A stretch of DNA of 64,000 nucleotides from Rhabdaerophilum calidifontis (GCF_008641065.1 NZ_VTRS01000001.1:124001-188000); one strand, 5' to 3'; shown: positions 28,063 to 40,777, counted from the first letter of the stretch. The notes: generated from the letters alone by a model not told the origin. A program made the numbers and translations.

Positions 28063-28094
28063 GCCCCCGGCCCGGGGGGCGGGAGGAGCCGGCC

Positions 28095-30247
<2,153 letters not shown>

Positions 30248-30251
<4 letters not shown>

Positions 30252-32131
30252 CGCGTTTCCTCCCATCGGTCGAGCGCGTCGCCGAGCAGCGCGAGGATAT
30301 CACAGCTGGCGAAAAGGAAACGGTCGATGCCGGCGGCCCGCCAGGCCATCTCCGATTCGCCCGGCTTGCTCGCGAGCCAGAGGCATGCCGCGCCGGCTGC
30401 CTTCAGTGCGCGGGCGGCCTCCTCCGCCTCGGCGGCATAGCCGGAATCGGTGCCGCAAAGGCATGCGAGCGGCGTTCCGGCCTCCCGGAACGCCGCCGCG
30501 AGCGCAGCGAGATCGGTGCCGGCCGCGATTGCGAAGCCGTCATTGCCGAGGGCCGCGATGCCGCCGGCCTCGAAGGCGCTCCTGGCGAAGGTCGCACGGC
30601 TGTTGAAATCGGCAATCCGGCCGAGATTGGCGAGGAAGATCGCAGGTTTCCGCCCCGCTGCGGCGAGCCGCCCGGCGCGATCGCGGAGCTGCTCGAAGGG
30701 TTCCGCCAGCCGGCGGGAGGGAAAGCTTTCCTGACTGGTCGCCCAGCCGCCTTCCCGGCCGGCATGCGGCAGCGGCGCGAGCACCGATGCCGCCGCCTCG
30801 CCGAGATCGGGGAATTCGCTGATGCCGGTGATCGGCTCGCGGCGCGTCGCGAGATCGACCTCGCGGGCCTGACGTGTCTCGCGCACCAGCGTCGCGAGAA
30901 AGCCGTTGGCGAGCGCGGCCGGCAGTCCCGTCTCGCCCTGCGCGTGCTGGGCCTCGATCTGGCGGAGGAGCGTCCAGGCGGCCTCGCAGAGCCGGTCCGT
31001 CAGCGCCTCGATGGCGCCCGCCCCGGCGGCGGGATCGGCGAAACGGTGCAGCTGGCTCTCGTCCATCGCGATCAGGCCGGTATTGCGCGCGAGCCGGCGG
31101 GCGAAACCGTCGGGCAGGCCGCAGGCGGCGGTGAAGGGCAGGACTGCCACCGAATCCGCGCCGCCAAGGCCGGCAGCAAGCGTGGCGATGGTGTTGCGCA
31201 GCAGATTGGTGTGGCGATCGTCGCGGCTCAGCATCCGCCAGGCTGTCTCGGCATGGATGGCGATCGGCCGGGTTTCGAGACCCAGCACCGCCTCCACCCG
31301 CGCCCAGAGCAGCCGCAAGGCCCGAATTTTGGCGATGCCGAGAAACTGGTCGGCATCGACGGCGAGCGTGAAGGAGAGCCAGTGCCGAGCGGTTTCCGGC
31401 GCGATGCCCTGTGCCTCAAGCGCACGGAGATAGGCGAGCCCCTGGGTGATGAGCGCCGCGAGTTCCTGCGCCTCCCCGGCGCCGGCTTCGTGGAAGGGGC
31501 GGCCGTCGCAGCGCAGGAAGGGGCCGGTGAAGCCTTCGGTTTCGAGCTCGCCGATGATGCTGCGGATATTGGCCATGGCCTGCGCGAAGGTCAGCGGCAT
31601 GCGGCCCGCCGCCGCCCAATCCGCCAGCGGTTGCAGGCCGAAATCCACCGTAACCGTGCCGCCGGGCAGCCGGCGCCGGCGGGCAAGCCCGGCAATCGCC
31701 TCGGCGCTGGCGCGGCCGCCGAACGGCGTCGATTCGAGCCGGAGCGCGATCAGATCGCAATGCACGTCGTGCAGCGCGCGTTCGAGCGTGATGGGGGCGT
31801 GGTCGGGCAGGCCGAAGCCGCGCGCGGCCGGTGCACCGGCGAAGGTCAGCGTCACCATATCCGCGCCGCCGAGAAGATCGTCGAGGATCTGGCGGTTGCC
31901 GCGCTCGGGATCGGGGTCGTCGAGCCGGGCGGCAATCCGCCAGCGGCCTGCGCCGCGCGCGCCATGAATCGGCTCGGCATCGGCGCGGCGCGGCAGCAGC
32001 GGCTCGATCGGAATTCCGTCGCGCGTGCGGCCGATCAACGCCCGCGTGAAGTCGCGACCCTTGAGCACGGCCTCGACGGCGGCGTGCCATTGAGCTTCGG
32101 TCGCGCGCGGAAAATCCCCGGCGAGGCGCAT
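30248..32131 (-). CDS. mutA: Methylmalonyl-CoA mutase small subunit
   Basis: This is the beta-type partner of the heterodimeric mutase. The 627-residue protein is homologous to the large subunit ([22 protein letters not shown]..., [15 protein letters not shown]) but shorter. Its C-terminal B12-type domain lacks the DxHxxG histidine motif: the corresponding stretch reads [25 protein letters not shown]. It is therefore expected to be structural and not to bind cobalamin. ATG 32131 overlaps the pccA stop by one base (TGATG), and its own stop overlaps mcmA as ATGA. A heterodimer like that of Propionibacterium and Methylobacterium types is implied. Confidence 0.92.
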
Positions 32132-34137
32132 CAGGCGAACTCCATGATCACGGCATCGACTGCGAGGCTGTCGCCGGGCTTGGATTTCAGCGCCCGGATG
32201 GTGACGTCGCGTTCGGCACGCAGGACATTCTCCATCTTCATCGCCTCGACGATCGCCAGCGTCTCCCCGGCCTTGACCTCCTGCCCCTCGCTGACGGCGA
32301 TGCTCTTCACGAGCCCCGGCATCGGGCAAAGCAGCGCTTTCGAGGTGTCGGCGCGCGTCTTCTCCGGCATCAGCGCGGCCAGTTCGGCCTCACGGCGGGT
32401 ATAGACGCGGATCTCCGCCGCGGCGCCGCCCTGCGCGAGGCGGACGCCGTTGGGGATCGGCGTGACCTGGAACGCGAAGGCTTCCCCGGCGATCGTGCCG
32501 CGCCAGAGCGGGTCCCCCGGCTTCCAGTCCGAGGCAAGGACGAGGCGGGTCTCGGCGAAGGCGATGGCAAGCCCCTGCCCGTCCTCGACACGGAGATCGA
32601 AGCGCAGCGGCGTGCCGTTGCCAAGCAGCACGACACGGTCCTGTTCGAAGGCGAGCGGCGCGGCGCGCGGCATCTGGCCGGAAATCCGCCGCTTGCGTGT
32701 GTTGAGGACATGGTCGATCGCCGCTGCGACGGCCGCGAAACGCCGCGCCTGGTCACCCGCCGGCAGCGGCACCGCAAAGCCCTCGGGAAATTCCTCGGCG
32801 ATGAAGCCGGTCGAGAGCCGGCCCTCCCGCCAGCGCGGATGCGCCATCAGCGTCGAAAGAAACGGGATGTTGTGGCGGATACCGTCGATCACGAACTCGT
32901 CCAGCGCCTCGGCCTGGGCGGCGATCGCCTCGGCGCGCGTGGGGGCATGCGTGACGAGCTTGGCGATCATCGGATCGTAGAACATCGAGATCTGCCCGCC
33001 CTCCTCGACGCCGGTGTCGTTGCGCAGGGTGACGGCGCCGGATTGCCCCTCCGCCGGCGGGCGATAGCGGATGAGGCGGCCGATCGAGGGCAGGAAATTG
33101 CGGCTCGGGTCTTCCGCATAGATGCGGCTCTCGACCGCCCAGCCCTTGATCGTGATGTCCTCCTGCCGGTGGCGGAGCGTCTCGCCGGCGGCGATGCGGA
33201 TCATCTCCTCGACGAGATCGAGCCCGGTGATCATCTCGGTCACCGGATGCTCGACCTGAAGCCGGGTGTTCATTTCGAGGAAATAGAAGCTCTTGTCCTG
33301 GCCGGCGACGAATTCCACCGTGCCGGCGCTGTCGTAGTTCACGGCCCTGGCGAGCGCGACCGCCTGCGCGCCCATTTTCGCGCGGGTTTCCGCGTCGAGC
33401 AGTGGCGAGGGCGCCTCTTCCACCACTTTCTGGTTGCGGCGTTGGACCGAGCATTCACGCTCGCCAAGATGGATCACGTTGCCGTGCTTGTCGCCCAGCA
33501 CCTGAATCTCGATATGGCGCGGGTTGACGATGAATTTCTCGACGAACATCCGGTCATCACCGAACGAGGCGGCGGCCTCGGAGCGCGAGCGCTCGAAACC
33601 CTCCTCGACCTCGCTCGCATTCCAGGCGATGCGCATCCCCTTGCCGCCGCCGCCCGCGCTCGCCTTGAGCATCACGGGATAGCCGATCTCGTCGGCGATC
33701 CGCCGCGCTTCCGCCGCGCTCGCGATGGTGCCGAGGAAGCCGGGCACGGTGGAAACGCCGGCCGCCGCGGCGGCCTTCTTCGATTCGATCTTGTCGCCCA
33801 TCGCGGCGATCGCGCCCGGATTGGGACCGATGAAGGTGATACCGGCCTCCTTCAGCGCCAGCGCGAAGGCCTCGCGCTCGGAGAGGAAGCCATAGCCGGG
33901 ATGCACGGCCTCCGCGCCGGTCTCCCTGCACGCCGTGAGGATCTTCTCGATGACGAGATAGCTCTCTGCCGCCGGCGCCGGACCAATGAACACGGCCTCG
34001 TCGGCCATCGCGACATGCATCGCGTCGCGATCCGCCTCGGAATAGACCGCGACGGTTCGGATGCCCATCTTCCGCGCGGTCTTGATGACCCGGCAGGCGA
34101 TTTCGCCTCTGTTGGCGATCAGGATTTTTGTAAACAT
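32131..34137 (-). CDS. pccA: Propionyl-CoA carboxylase alpha (biotin) subunit
   Basis: PccA carboxylates biotin with ATP and bicarbonate and carries it to PccB, making (S)-methylmalonyl-CoA. The 668-residue protein begins KILIANRGEIACRVIKTARKMGI. ATP-grasp motifs follow (MLKASAGGGGKGMRI, FIVNPRHIEIQVLGDKHGNVIHLGERECSVQRRNQK). The biotin carboxyl carrier domain at the C-terminus carries the attachment lysine in EAMKMEN. It lies 79 bases after pccB, with a palindromic repeat in the gap, and is coupled to mutA by a one-base overlap. The methylcrotonyl- and acetyl-CoA alternatives are less likely given the mutase genes. Confidence 0.94.
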   Translation of the reverse strand: MFTKILIANRGEIACRVIKTARKMGIRTVAVYSEADRDAMHVAMADEAVFIGPAPAAESYLVIEKILTACRETGAEAVHPGYGFLSEREAFALALKEAGITFIGPNPGAIAAMGDKIESKKAAAAAGVSTVPGFLGTIASAAEARRIADEIGYPVMLKASAGGGGKGMRIAWNASEVEEGFERSRSEAAASFGDDRMFVEKFIVNPRHIEIQVLGDKHGNVIHLGERECSVQRRNQKVVEEAPSPLLDAETRAKMGAQAVALARAVNYDSAGTVEFVAGQDKSFYFLEMNTRLQVEHPVTEMITGLDLVEEMIRIAAGETLRHRQEDITIKGWAVESRIYAEDPSRNFLPSIGRLIRYRPPAEGQSGAVTLRNDTGVEEGGQISMFYDPMIAKLVTHAPTRAEAIAAQAEALDEFVIDGIRHNIPFLSTLMAHPRWREGRLSTGFIAEEFPEGFAVPLPAGDQARRFAAVAAAIDHVLNTRKRRISGQMPRAAPLAFEQDRVVLLGNGTPLRFDLRVEDGQGLAIAFAETRLVLASDWKPGDPLWRGTIAGEAFAFQVTPIPNGVRLAQGGAAAEIRVYTRREAELAALMPEKTRADTSKALLCPMPGLVKSIAVSEGQEVKAGETLAIVEAMKMENVLRAERDVTIRALKSKPGDSLAVDAVIMEFA

Positions 34138-34154
34138 GGTTTGGCCTGATCCTT

Positions 34155-34223
34155 TGGAGCATTTTCAAGCGAAGTGGATTCCGGCTCGCATGAAGAAAAT
34201 GCGATAAAGCAAAATACTAGAGC
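34155..34223. repeat. Dispersed-type intergenic palindromic repeat
   Basis: The pccB-pccA gap consists almost wholly of an element with inverted arms GCATTTTC (34159-34166) and GAAAATGC (34195-34202) and an A-rich end finishing CTAGAGC. The wording (GAGCATTTTC, GCGAAGTGGATTCCGG, TGAAGAAAATGC, CTAGAGC) resembles a family of short repeats that I recall as common between genes in Bradyrhizobium, Methylobacterium and relatives. Its end supplies the pccB stop codon (TAG, 34219-34217). I see no second copy in this window. Confidence 0.65.
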
Positions 34224-35746
34224 GGCATGTTGTCGTGTTTGCGCCAGGGCTGCTCGACCTGCTTGGTCCTGAGCATGGCGAGCGCGCGGGCGATGCGCGG
34301 GCGCGTCGAATGCGGCATGATCACCTCGTCGATATAGCCGCGTTCGGCGGCGACGAAGGGCGAGAGGAAACGATCCTCGTAGGCTTTCGTCTGCGCGGCG
34401 ATCTCCTCGGCGCTTTTCCCCCGGAAGATGATCTCCACCGCGCCCTTGGCGCCCATCACGGCGATCTGCGCCGTGGGCCAGGCGTAGTTCACGTCACCGC
34501 CGATATGCTTCGAGGCCATCACGTCATAGGCGCCGCCGAAAGCCTTGCGGGTGATGCAGGTGACGAGCGGCACCGTGCACTGACTGTAGGCGAAAAGGAG
34601 CTTCGCGCCGTGCTTGATGAGCCCGCCATATTCCTGCGCCGTGCCGGGCAGGAAGCCGGGCACATCGACGAAGGTGACGATCGGGATCTCGAAGGCATCG
34701 CAGAACCGCACGAAGCGCGCCGCCTTGCGGCTGGCATCCGAATCGAGCACGCCGGCAAGCACCATCGGCTGGTTGGCGACGAAGCCCACCGTGCGGCCCT
34801 CGATGCGGCCGAAGCCGGTGATGATGTTGCCGGCGAATTTCTCGGAGATCTCGAAGAAATCGCCTTCGTCCACGACCTTGAGGATCAATTCCTTCATGTC
34901 ATAGGGCTTGTTCGGATTGTCCGGCACGAGCGTGTCGAGGCTCATCTCGCGACGCTCCGGGCTGTCCGCCGAAGGCCATTCCGGCACGCCCTCGCGGTTG
35001 TTCGACGGCAGGAAATCGATCAGACGCCGCACCTGGAGCAACGCCTCGACATCGTTGTCGAAGGCACCGTCGGCGATCGAGGATTTCACCGTATGGACCG
35101 AGGCGCCGCCGAGCTCCTCGTGGCTAACGACCTCGTTCGTCACCGTCTTCACCACATCCGGGCCGGTGACATACATGTAGGACGTGTCGCGGACCATGAA
35201 GATGAAATCGGTCATGGCCGGGGAATAGACATCGCCGCCGGCGCACGGGCCCATGATGACCGAGATCTGCGGGATGACGCCGCTCGCGACCACGTTGCGC
35301 TTGAAGATGTCGGCATAGCCGGCGAGGCTCGCCACCCCTTCCTGGATGCGCGCGCCGCCGGAATCGAACAGGCCGATGATCGGCGCCCGCATCCGGAGCG
35401 CCATGTCCTGCACCTTCTTCACCTTCTCCGCATGGGTCTCGGAAAGCGAGCCGCCGAGCACGGTGAAATCCTTGGCGAAGACGAAGACCTTGCGGCCGTT
35501 GACCGTGCCCCAGCCGGTCACCACGCCGTCACCCGGGATCTTCGGCTGCCGGTCCATGCCGAATTCGACGCAGCGATGCTCGACGAACATGTCGAATTCC
35601 TCGAAGCTCGAATGATCGAGCAGCAATTCGAGGCGCTCGCGCGCGGTCAGCTTGCCCTTCTCGTGCTGCGCGGCGATGCGCTTCTCGCCGCCGCCGAGAC
35701 GCGCCTCCGCGCGCCGGATCTCAAGCTTCTCGAGAATATCGCGCAT
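34217..35746 (-). CDS. pccB: Propionyl-CoA carboxylase beta subunit
   Basis: PccB transfers the carboxyl group from biotin to propionyl-CoA. The 509-residue protein has the crotonase-like carboxyltransferase halves: [25 protein letters not shown] and [24 protein letters not shown] in the N half, and [29 protein letters not shown] and [41 protein letters not shown] in the C half. The family length is normal. It is first in the propionyl-CoA operon and divergent from the PccR-type regulator. The final codons and stop lie within the repeat that fills the gap before pccA. Confidence 0.95.
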   Translation of the reverse strand: MRDILEKLEIRRAEARLGGGEKRIAAQHEKGKLTARERLELLLDHSSFEEFDMFVEHRCVEFGMDRQPKIPGDGVVTGWGTVNGRKVFVFAKDFTVLGGSLSETHAEKVKKVQDMALRMRAPIIGLFDSGGARIQEGVASLAGYADIFKRNVVASGVIPQISVIMGPCAGGDVYSPAMTDFIFMVRDTSYMYVTGPDVVKTVTNEVVSHEELGGASVHTVKSSIADGAFDNDVEALLQVRRLIDFLPSNNREGVPEWPSADSPERREMSLDTLVPDNPNKPYDMKELILKVVDEGDFFEISEKFAGNIITGFGRIEGRTVGFVANQPMVLAGVLDSDASRKAARFVRFCDAFEIPIVTFVDVPGFLPGTAQEYGGLIKHGAKLLFAYSQCTVPLVTCITRKAFGGAYDVMASKHIGGDVNYAWPTAQIAVMGAKGAVEIIFRGKSAEEIAAQTKAYEDRFLSPFVAAERGYIDEVIMPHSTRPRIARALAMLRTKQVEQPWRKHDNMPL

Positions 35747-35862
35747 TCCGGTCTCCCCGCAGCCCCGTTCTTGTTCGGATTGAGCGCATAAAGCGGCGCG
35801 TCAGGCAATGCTTCGTCCTTCCAGCGAAAATCGCGGATGACAAGCCGGTAAACTGGCGATAA

Positions 35863-35874
35863 GCAAATATTTGC
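35863..35874. promoter_or_regulatory. Palindrome GCAAATATTTGC, candidate PccR operator
   Basis: A perfect 12-bp palindrome lies in the 152-base divergent region between pccB and its likely regulator, 24 bases before the regulator ATG. ScfR-family regulators such as Rhodobacter PccR are reported to bind TTTGCAAA-type elements in front of pccB; the shared ATTTGCAA core here fits. The match is to part of that motif, so binding is inferred. Confidence 0.55.
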
Positions 35875-35898
35875 AACTGCTCAAATTGAAGATCAGGC

Positions 35899-37329
35899 AT
35901 GCGGGATCGCAAATTGTTCGTCGGGGCCGGGATCCGGCGGCTGCGCGAGAGCCGGGCGATGACGCAGGCCGATCTCGCGACGCAGCTCCGGATCTCCACG
36001 GCCTATCTCAGCCAGATGGAAACCAACCAGCGCCCGGTCTCGGCTGCGGTGCTCTACGGGCTCGGCCAGCTCTTCGGCGCCGAGGCGGGGCAGCTCGTGT
36101 CCGAGGATCCGGACCGGCTCGCGGCGGATCTGCGCGAGGCGCTGGCCGATCCGGTCTTCTCGCGCCAGGAGGCGAGCCATGTCGATATCCGGGCGCTCGC
36201 GCTTTCGGCGCCCTGGCTCGCGCATCGCTTCCTCGAACTGCATGCCGCATTCCGGCGCGCGCTCGATGCCGGCCCCGTGCCGAACCCCGCGATCCCGTTC
36301 GACGCCGCGCCGGGCGAGACGCCGCGTGATGTCAGCGCCCACCCTTTCGACGTGGTGCGCGACTTCTTCCACTACAACGACAATTACATCGACGACCTCG
36401 ATCTTGCGGCCGAGCGCCTCGCCGCGCGCGCCTTCGACGGGCGCGGGCGCGATCTCGCGCCGTTCGTCGACTTTCTCCAGACCCGGCACGGCGTGCGTGT
36501 CCGCGATCTCCAGGATGACGATCCGCGCATCCGCATCTTCGATGCCAAGTCGCGCGTGCTGAGCCTCAACCCGGCGCTCGAGCCGACGACGCGCGGCTTC
36601 CATCTCGCCGCCCAGATCGCCCGGCTCGAGCATGGCGGCGCCATCGATGCCGCGGCGAACCACGCGACGCTGCGCACCCCGGAGGCGCGCGCCCTGGCGC
36701 AGGCGGCACTGACCAATTACTTTGCCGCCGCCCTGGTGATGCCCTACGGCCTGTTCGCGGCCGAGGCGAAGCGGACGCGGCACGATCTTGTGCGGCTCGG
36801 GCACCGGTTCGGCGCGAGCTTCGAGCAGGTCTGCCACCGGCTCTCGACGCTCCAGCGCAACGGCGCGCGCGGCGTGCCGGTCTATTTCGTCAAGCTCGAC
36901 CGCGCCGGCAATATCGTGAAGCGGCATTCGGCGACGCGGTTCCAGTTCGCGCGGTTCGGCGGCGCCTGCCCGCTCTGGAACGTGCACGAGGCGTTCGAGA
37001 CGCCCGACCGCATCCTTGTCCAGCAGGCCGAGATGCCGGACGGCATGCGCTATCTCTGCCTCGCGAAATCGGTGGTGAAGCCGCCGCGCTTCCATGGCGG
37101 GCCGGGCCAGCGTTATGCTATCGGCCTCGGCTGCGCGATCTCGGACGCGCAGCATTTCGTCTATTCCGACCGGATCGACATGCGCGGACGCACCGGTGTT
37201 GCGCGGGTCGGCATCAATTGCCGGCTCTGCGCGCGCATCGATTGCGCGCAACGCTCGGCGCCGCCGCTGTCGCGCCGGATCACGCTCGACCCGGACGCGC
37301 GTGCGACGCTGCCCTACGATATCCTGTGA
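35899..37329 (+). CDS. ScfR/PccR-family transcriptional regulator
   Basis: The 476-residue protein fits the short-chain fatty acyl-CoA regulator family. An XRE helix-turn-helix is at about 8-62 (TQADLATQLRISTAYLSQMETNQRPVSAAVLYGL). An ImmA/IrrE-like middle follows, in which the zinc HExxH is degenerate (FHLAAQIARLEHG). The DUF2083-like C-terminal half ends with a cysteine cluster CRLCARIDC (Cys441, 444, 449). Rhodobacter PccR senses propionyl-CoA and activates pccB. Divergence from pccB-pccA-mutA-mcmA makes the same job likely here. RamB or MccR-type relatives are the main alternatives. Confidence 0.88.
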   Translation: MRDRKLFVGAGIRRLRESRAMTQADLATQLRISTAYLSQMETNQRPVSAAVLYGLGQLFGAEAGQLVSEDPDRLAADLREALADPVFSRQEASHVDIRALALSAPWLAHRFLELHAAFRRALDAGPVPNPAIPFDAAPGETPRDVSAHPFDVVRDFFHYNDNYIDDLDLAAERLAARAFDGRGRDLAPFVDFLQTRHGVRVRDLQDDDPRIRIFDAKSRVLSLNPALEPTTRGFHLAAQIARLEHGGAIDAAANHATLRTPEARALAQAALTNYFAAALVMPYGLFAAEAKRTRHDLVRLGHRFGASFEQVCHRLSTLQRNGARGVPVYFVKLDRAGNIVKRHSATRFQFARFGGACPLWNVHEAFETPDRILVQQAEMPDGMRYLCLAKSVVKPPRFHGGPGQRYAIGLGCAISDAQHFVYSDRIDMRGRTGVARVGINCRLCARIDCAQRSAPPLSRRITLDPDARATLPYDIL

Positions 37330-37350
37330 TCTGGCCCCGAGGCCGGCGGC

Positions 37351-38718
37351 TCACCAGTTCGGCTCCTTGCGCGTCGGATCGAAACGGCGCTTCAGGCCGG
37401 CCCAGCAATCGAGATATTTCGCGTCGATCGTCGGCAGGGTTGCCGCGAAATGCGTGAGCCGCTGCGGCAGGCGCGTCTCGAACATGAAGGCCAGGGTGCC
37501 TGCGAGCTTGTGCGGCACCATCGGCTCGTTCGAGGCCTTCTCGAAGGCCGGCGCATCGGGGCCATGCGGCAGCATCATGTTGTGCAGGCTCATGCCGCCG
37601 GGCACGAAGCCTTCGGGCTTGGCGTCATAAACCCCATAGATGAGGCCCATGAACTCGCTCATGATGTTGCGGTGATACCAGGGCGGACGGAACGTGTTCT
37701 CCGCCACCATCCAGCGCTCGGGGAAGATCACGAAATCGATATTCGCCGTGCCGACCTCGCCGGAGGGCGAGGTGAGCACGGTGAAGATCGACGGATCGGG
37801 ATGATCGAACTGGATCGCGCCGACCGGCGAATAATGGCGCAGATCGTATTTGTAGGGATAGTAATTGCCGTGCCAGGCGACGACATCGAGGGGCGAGGCC
37901 TCGAGATCGGTCACGAACATGTCGCCGCACCACTTGACATAGAGCGCGGCCTTGCCCGGCCGGTCCTCGTAGGCGGCGACGGGCGCCTTGAAATCGCGCG
38001 CATTCGCGAGGCAATTGGCGCCGATCGGCCCGCGCTCGGGCAGCGTGAGTGCCCCGCCGTAATTCTCGCAGACATAGGCGCGAGCGGGGCCGTCCACCAG
38101 TTCGCAGCGGAAGATCACCCCGCGCGGGATGACGCAGATCTCGCCGGGCTCGATCTCGATCACGCCGAATTCGGTCGCGAAGCGCAGCCGCCCTTCCTGC
38201 GCGACGATCATCATCTCGCCGTCAGCATTGAAGAAATATTCGTCAACCATGTTCGCGGTGACGAGCGCAATATGAGCGGCCATGCCGGTCTGGCCTTCCG
38301 CGTCGCCGGCGGTGATGATGGTGTGCAGGCCGGTGCGGAAGTTCAGCGCCGCGTCCGGCAGGGGGATCGGCATCCAGCGCATCTGGCCGATCGGCAGCGT
38401 CGATTCCTCGCGGTTCGGCGCGGTCCGGATCATGCCGGGATCGGTCTTGCGGTAGCGGCCCTGATGCTTCACGCCCGGCTGGATGCGGTAGAGCCAGGAG
38501 CGCTCGTTGGTCGAGCGCGGCGCGGTGAAGGGCGAGCCGGAAAGCTGCTCGGCATAAAGTCCGTAATTGCATTTCTGCGGGGAATTGCGCCCCACGGGCA
38601 GCGCCTCGGGCAATGCCTCGGTCTCGAAGGAATTTCCGAAGCCGGTCATGTAGCGCAGCTTCTGCTCGATTGTCGTCTTCGCGCCCTCGGCCGCGACCAT
38701 TTTCGCGTGGACATTCAT
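37351..38718 (-). CDS. hmgA: Homogentisate 1,2-dioxygenase
   Basis: HmgA opens the ring of homogentisate to maleylacetoacetate in tyrosine and phenylalanine breakdown. From ATG 38718 the protein is 455 residues, the normal length. Clear family blocks are [41 protein letters not shown] and [12 protein letters not shown], with the iron-binding His and Glu, plus [11 protein letters not shown] with the third ligand. Longer upstream frames cross a terminator and rplS and are not real. The downstream genes of the pathway (maiA, fahA) are not adjacent; an FAH-family gene lies 10 kb away. Confidence 0.96.
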   Translation of the reverse strand: MNVHAKMVAAEGAKTTIEQKLRYMTGFGNSFETEALPEALPVGRNSPQKCNYGLYAEQLSGSPFTAPRSTNERSWLYRIQPGVKHQGRYRKTDPGMIRTAPNREESTLPIGQMRWMPIPLPDAALNFRTGLHTIITAGDAEGQTGMAAHIALVTANMVDEYFFNADGEMMIVAQEGRLRFATEFGVIEIEPGEICVIPRGVIFRCELVDGPARAYVCENYGGALTLPERGPIGANCLANARDFKAPVAAYEDRPGKAALYVKWCGDMFVTDLEASPLDVVAWHGNYYPYKYDLRHYSPVGAIQFDHPDPSIFTVLTSPSGEVGTANIDFVIFPERWMVAENTFRPPWYHRNIMSEFMGLIYGVYDAKPEGFVPGGMSLHNMMLPHGPDAPAFEKASNEPMVPHKLAGTLAFMFETRLPQRLTHFAATLPTIDAKYLDCWAGLKRRFDPTRKEPNW

Positions 38719-38897
38719 GGCGATTCTCGGGGTCTCTCGGGGTTTCTCAGGGAATTTCCTCGCCGGCGGCGGGTTGGCCGCCTTGTGCTGCCGGCAGGAT
38801 GCCAGAACGGAGCCGCAAGGCAAGGAAATTCGTTGCTTGTGAAACCATCTTGCCAATGAGCGATCGCCATGGGCCCGGAATGCCGAAAGCGGGCATG

Positions 38898-38920
38898 AAA
38901 AAGGGCGGCCTGAGCCGCCC
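38898..38920 (-). terminator. Rho-independent terminator of the rplS operon
   Basis: On the minus strand a perfect 7-bp stem GGGCGGC/GCCGCCC (38920-38914 with 38909-38903, 4-base loop) is followed by TTTTT (38902-38898). It lies 40 bases past the rplS stop and separates the ribosome operon from hmgA. Confidence 0.88.
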
Positions 38921-38960
38921 TTCCCGATCGTCCGACAGGTCAATGCGGGTCTGACCCGGC

Positions 38961-39341
38961 TTACTTGCCGGCGCCGTCCTTGCGGTCGGTGCGCTCGGCG
39001 ATGCGGGCCGACTTGCCGCGGCGATCGCGCAGGTAATAGAGCTTTGCGCGGCGGACCTTGCCGCGGCGCACGAGCTTGATCGAATCGATATTCGGCGAAT
39101 AGAGCGGGAAGACACGCTCCACGCCCTCGCCATAGGAGATCTTGCGCACGGTGAAGCTCTCGTTGAGCCCGCCGCCATTGCGTGCGATGCACACGCCCTC
39201 ATAGGCCTGGACGCGGCTGCGCTCGCCTTCCTTGACCTTCACATTGACGATGACGGTGTCGCCCGGCTGGAAATCGGGGATCGTCTTGCCGGCGATGACG
39301 CGCTCGGCTTCCTCTTTCTCGAGGGTCGCGATGATATCCAT
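38961..39341 (-). CDS. rplS: 50S ribosomal protein L19
   Basis: L19 sits at the 30S-50S interface. The 126-residue protein has the family core [60 protein letters not shown] and the [19 protein letters not shown] tail. A charged C-terminal extension follows, as in other alphaproteobacterial L19. It ends the ffh-rpsP-rimM-trmD-rplS run, 93 bases after trmD, and is followed by an intrinsic terminator. Confidence 0.97.
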   Translation of the reverse strand: MDIIATLEKEEAERVIAGKTIPDFQPGDTVIVNVKVKEGERSRVQAYEGVCIARNGGGLNESFTVRKISYGEGVERVFPLYSPNIDSIKLVRRGKVRRAKLYYLRDRRGKSARIAERTDRKDGAGK

Positions 39342-39434
39342 GACAAAGACCTTTCCGTTTCGCCTGAGGCGGCGAGCGCTTCGGAACGCTGTTCTGAGTT
39401 GAGGCGCGGGCCATACACGAGAATGCCGGGCTTG

Positions 39435-40154
39435 TCACGCATCGCGGCCGGGTTTTTTCGCCGCGCGATCCGGTCCCGGCAGGTCGGGCCGCCGTTCCCG
39501 CGTGATCCGCTCGGCCTCGGCCCGGCGCCAGCGCGCGATCTCCGCGTGGTTTCCCGAGAGCAGGATCTCGGGGATCGTGCGGCCCTCCCAGGCGCGGGGG
39601 CGCGTGTAATGCGGGTATTCGAGCAGGCCCTGCTCGTGGCTTTCCTCGAGATCCGATCCCGCGCCGCCCATCACGCCGGGGATGAGCCGGATCACCGCGT
39701 CGAGCACCACCTGCGCGGCGGGCTCGCCGCCGGAGAGCACGTAATCGCCGATCGAGACCTCCTCGAGGCCGCGTGCTTCGATCACCCGTTCGTCGATGCC
39801 CTCGAAGCGGCCGCAGACGAGGATGACGCCCGGCCCGGCCGCCAATCGCCGCGCCTCGGCCTGCGTGAAGCGCCGGCCGCGCGGCGACATCAGCAGGCGC
39901 GGGCGCGGATCCTCCGGCGCGATGCTCGAATCGAGCGCGGCGGCCAGCACATCGGCGCGGATGACCATGCCGGGGCCGCCCCCGGCCGGCGTGTCGTCGA
40001 CCGCGCGGTGGCGGCCGATGCCATGATCGCGGATATCCTTGAGCGCGAGGTGCCACAGGCCGCGCCTCAGCGCCTCTCCCGCAAGCGACATGCCGAGCGG
40101 GCCGGGGAACATGTCCGGCATCAGCGTGAGGACGAGGGCGGAAAACCCGGTCAC
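39435..40154 (-). CDS. trmD: tRNA (guanine-N1)-methyltransferase
   Basis: TrmD makes m1G37 in tRNAs that read CNN codons, preventing frameshifts. The 239-residue protein has the SPOUT knot motif [13 protein letters not shown] with [16 protein letters not shown] before it. [12 protein letters not shown] near the N-terminus and [32 protein letters not shown] in the C-terminal domain are also present. Its ATG overlaps the rimM stop as ATGA, so translation is coupled. The context within the rpsP operon is standard. Confidence 0.97.
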   Translation of the reverse strand: MTGFSALVLTLMPDMFPGPLGMSLAGEALRRGLWHLALKDIRDHGIGRHRAVDDTPAGGGPGMVIRADVLAAALDSSIAPEDPRPRLLMSPRGRRFTQAEARRLAAGPGVILVCGRFEGIDERVIEARGLEEVSIGDYVLSGGEPAAQVVLDAVIRLIPGVMGGAGSDLEESHEQGLLEYPHYTRPRAWEGRTIPEILLSGNHAEIARWRRAEAERITRERRPDLPGPDRAAKKPGRDA

Positions 40155-40777
40155 GGTGCCGGATCCGGCGTCGGATCGTCGTTCTCCTGCCCGGGCTGCC
40201 CTTCACCGCCGGCGTCTTTCGCGGGCTCGGGCTTCATCAGGAAGGCGGGGTCGATGACGATCCGCCCGGCGGCGATGTCCACCCGCGGCGCCGCCGCCCT
40301 GGTGAAGGGCAGCAGCCAGGTGGCGCCGCCGGCCTCCGGGCGGATCTCCAGGATGTCGCCGGCGCCGAAATCATGCACGGCGGCGATGCGGCCGAGGCCG
40401 TCGCCGGCCTGATCCACGACCGCAAGGCCGATCAGGTCCGAATGGTAGAATTCCTCCTCCTCGGGCTCGGGCAGCATCGCCCGATCCACGAAGAGTTCGG
40501 TGCCGGTGAGAGTCCTCGCCCGGTCGCGATCCGTGATGCCGGCGAAGCGGACGACAAGCATGTCGTCCTTGAGGAGGCGGCCGGCCTCGATCTCGAACAT
40601 GCGGCCATCGGCGGCGAAGAGCGGGCCGTAATCGTCGATCGCGAGCGGATCGGCGGTGAAGCTCTTCACGCGGCATTCGCCGCGCACGCCGTGCGGCGCG
40701 CCGATCACGGCCAGCACCACCCGCCGCTCGGGCGGCGGGAGCGTGGGCATGGGCTTCGGGCGGCGGGGCTTTGCCAT
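40151..40777 (-). CDS. rimM: Ribosome maturation factor RimM
   Basis: RimM helps assemble the 30S head near S19. The 208-residue protein has the N-terminal RimM domain ([54 protein letters not shown]) and a PRC-barrel C-terminal part ([35 protein letters not shown]). An acidic, proline-rich tail follows. ATG 40777 is preferred because GGGAG lies 5 bases upstream; the ATG at 40789 is the alternative. The stop overlaps trmD as ATGA. Confidence 0.95.
   Translation of the reverse strand: MAKPRRPKPMPTLPPPERRVVLAVIGAPHGVRGECRVKSFTADPLAIDDYGPLFAADGRMFEIEAGRLLKDDMLVVRFAGITDRDRARTLTGTELFVDRAMLPEPEEEEFYHSDLIGLAVVDQAGDGLGRIAAVHDFGAGDILEIRPEAGGATWLLPFTRAAAPRVDIAAGRIVIDPAFLMKPEPAKDAGGEGQPGQENDDPTPDPAP

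Noticed and set aside
28063-28080. GCCCCC/GGGGGC hairpin between convergent cobU and mcmA
   Set aside because: The stem is short, has no U-run on either strand, and arises from a C-run followed by a G-run; not strong enough to call a terminator.
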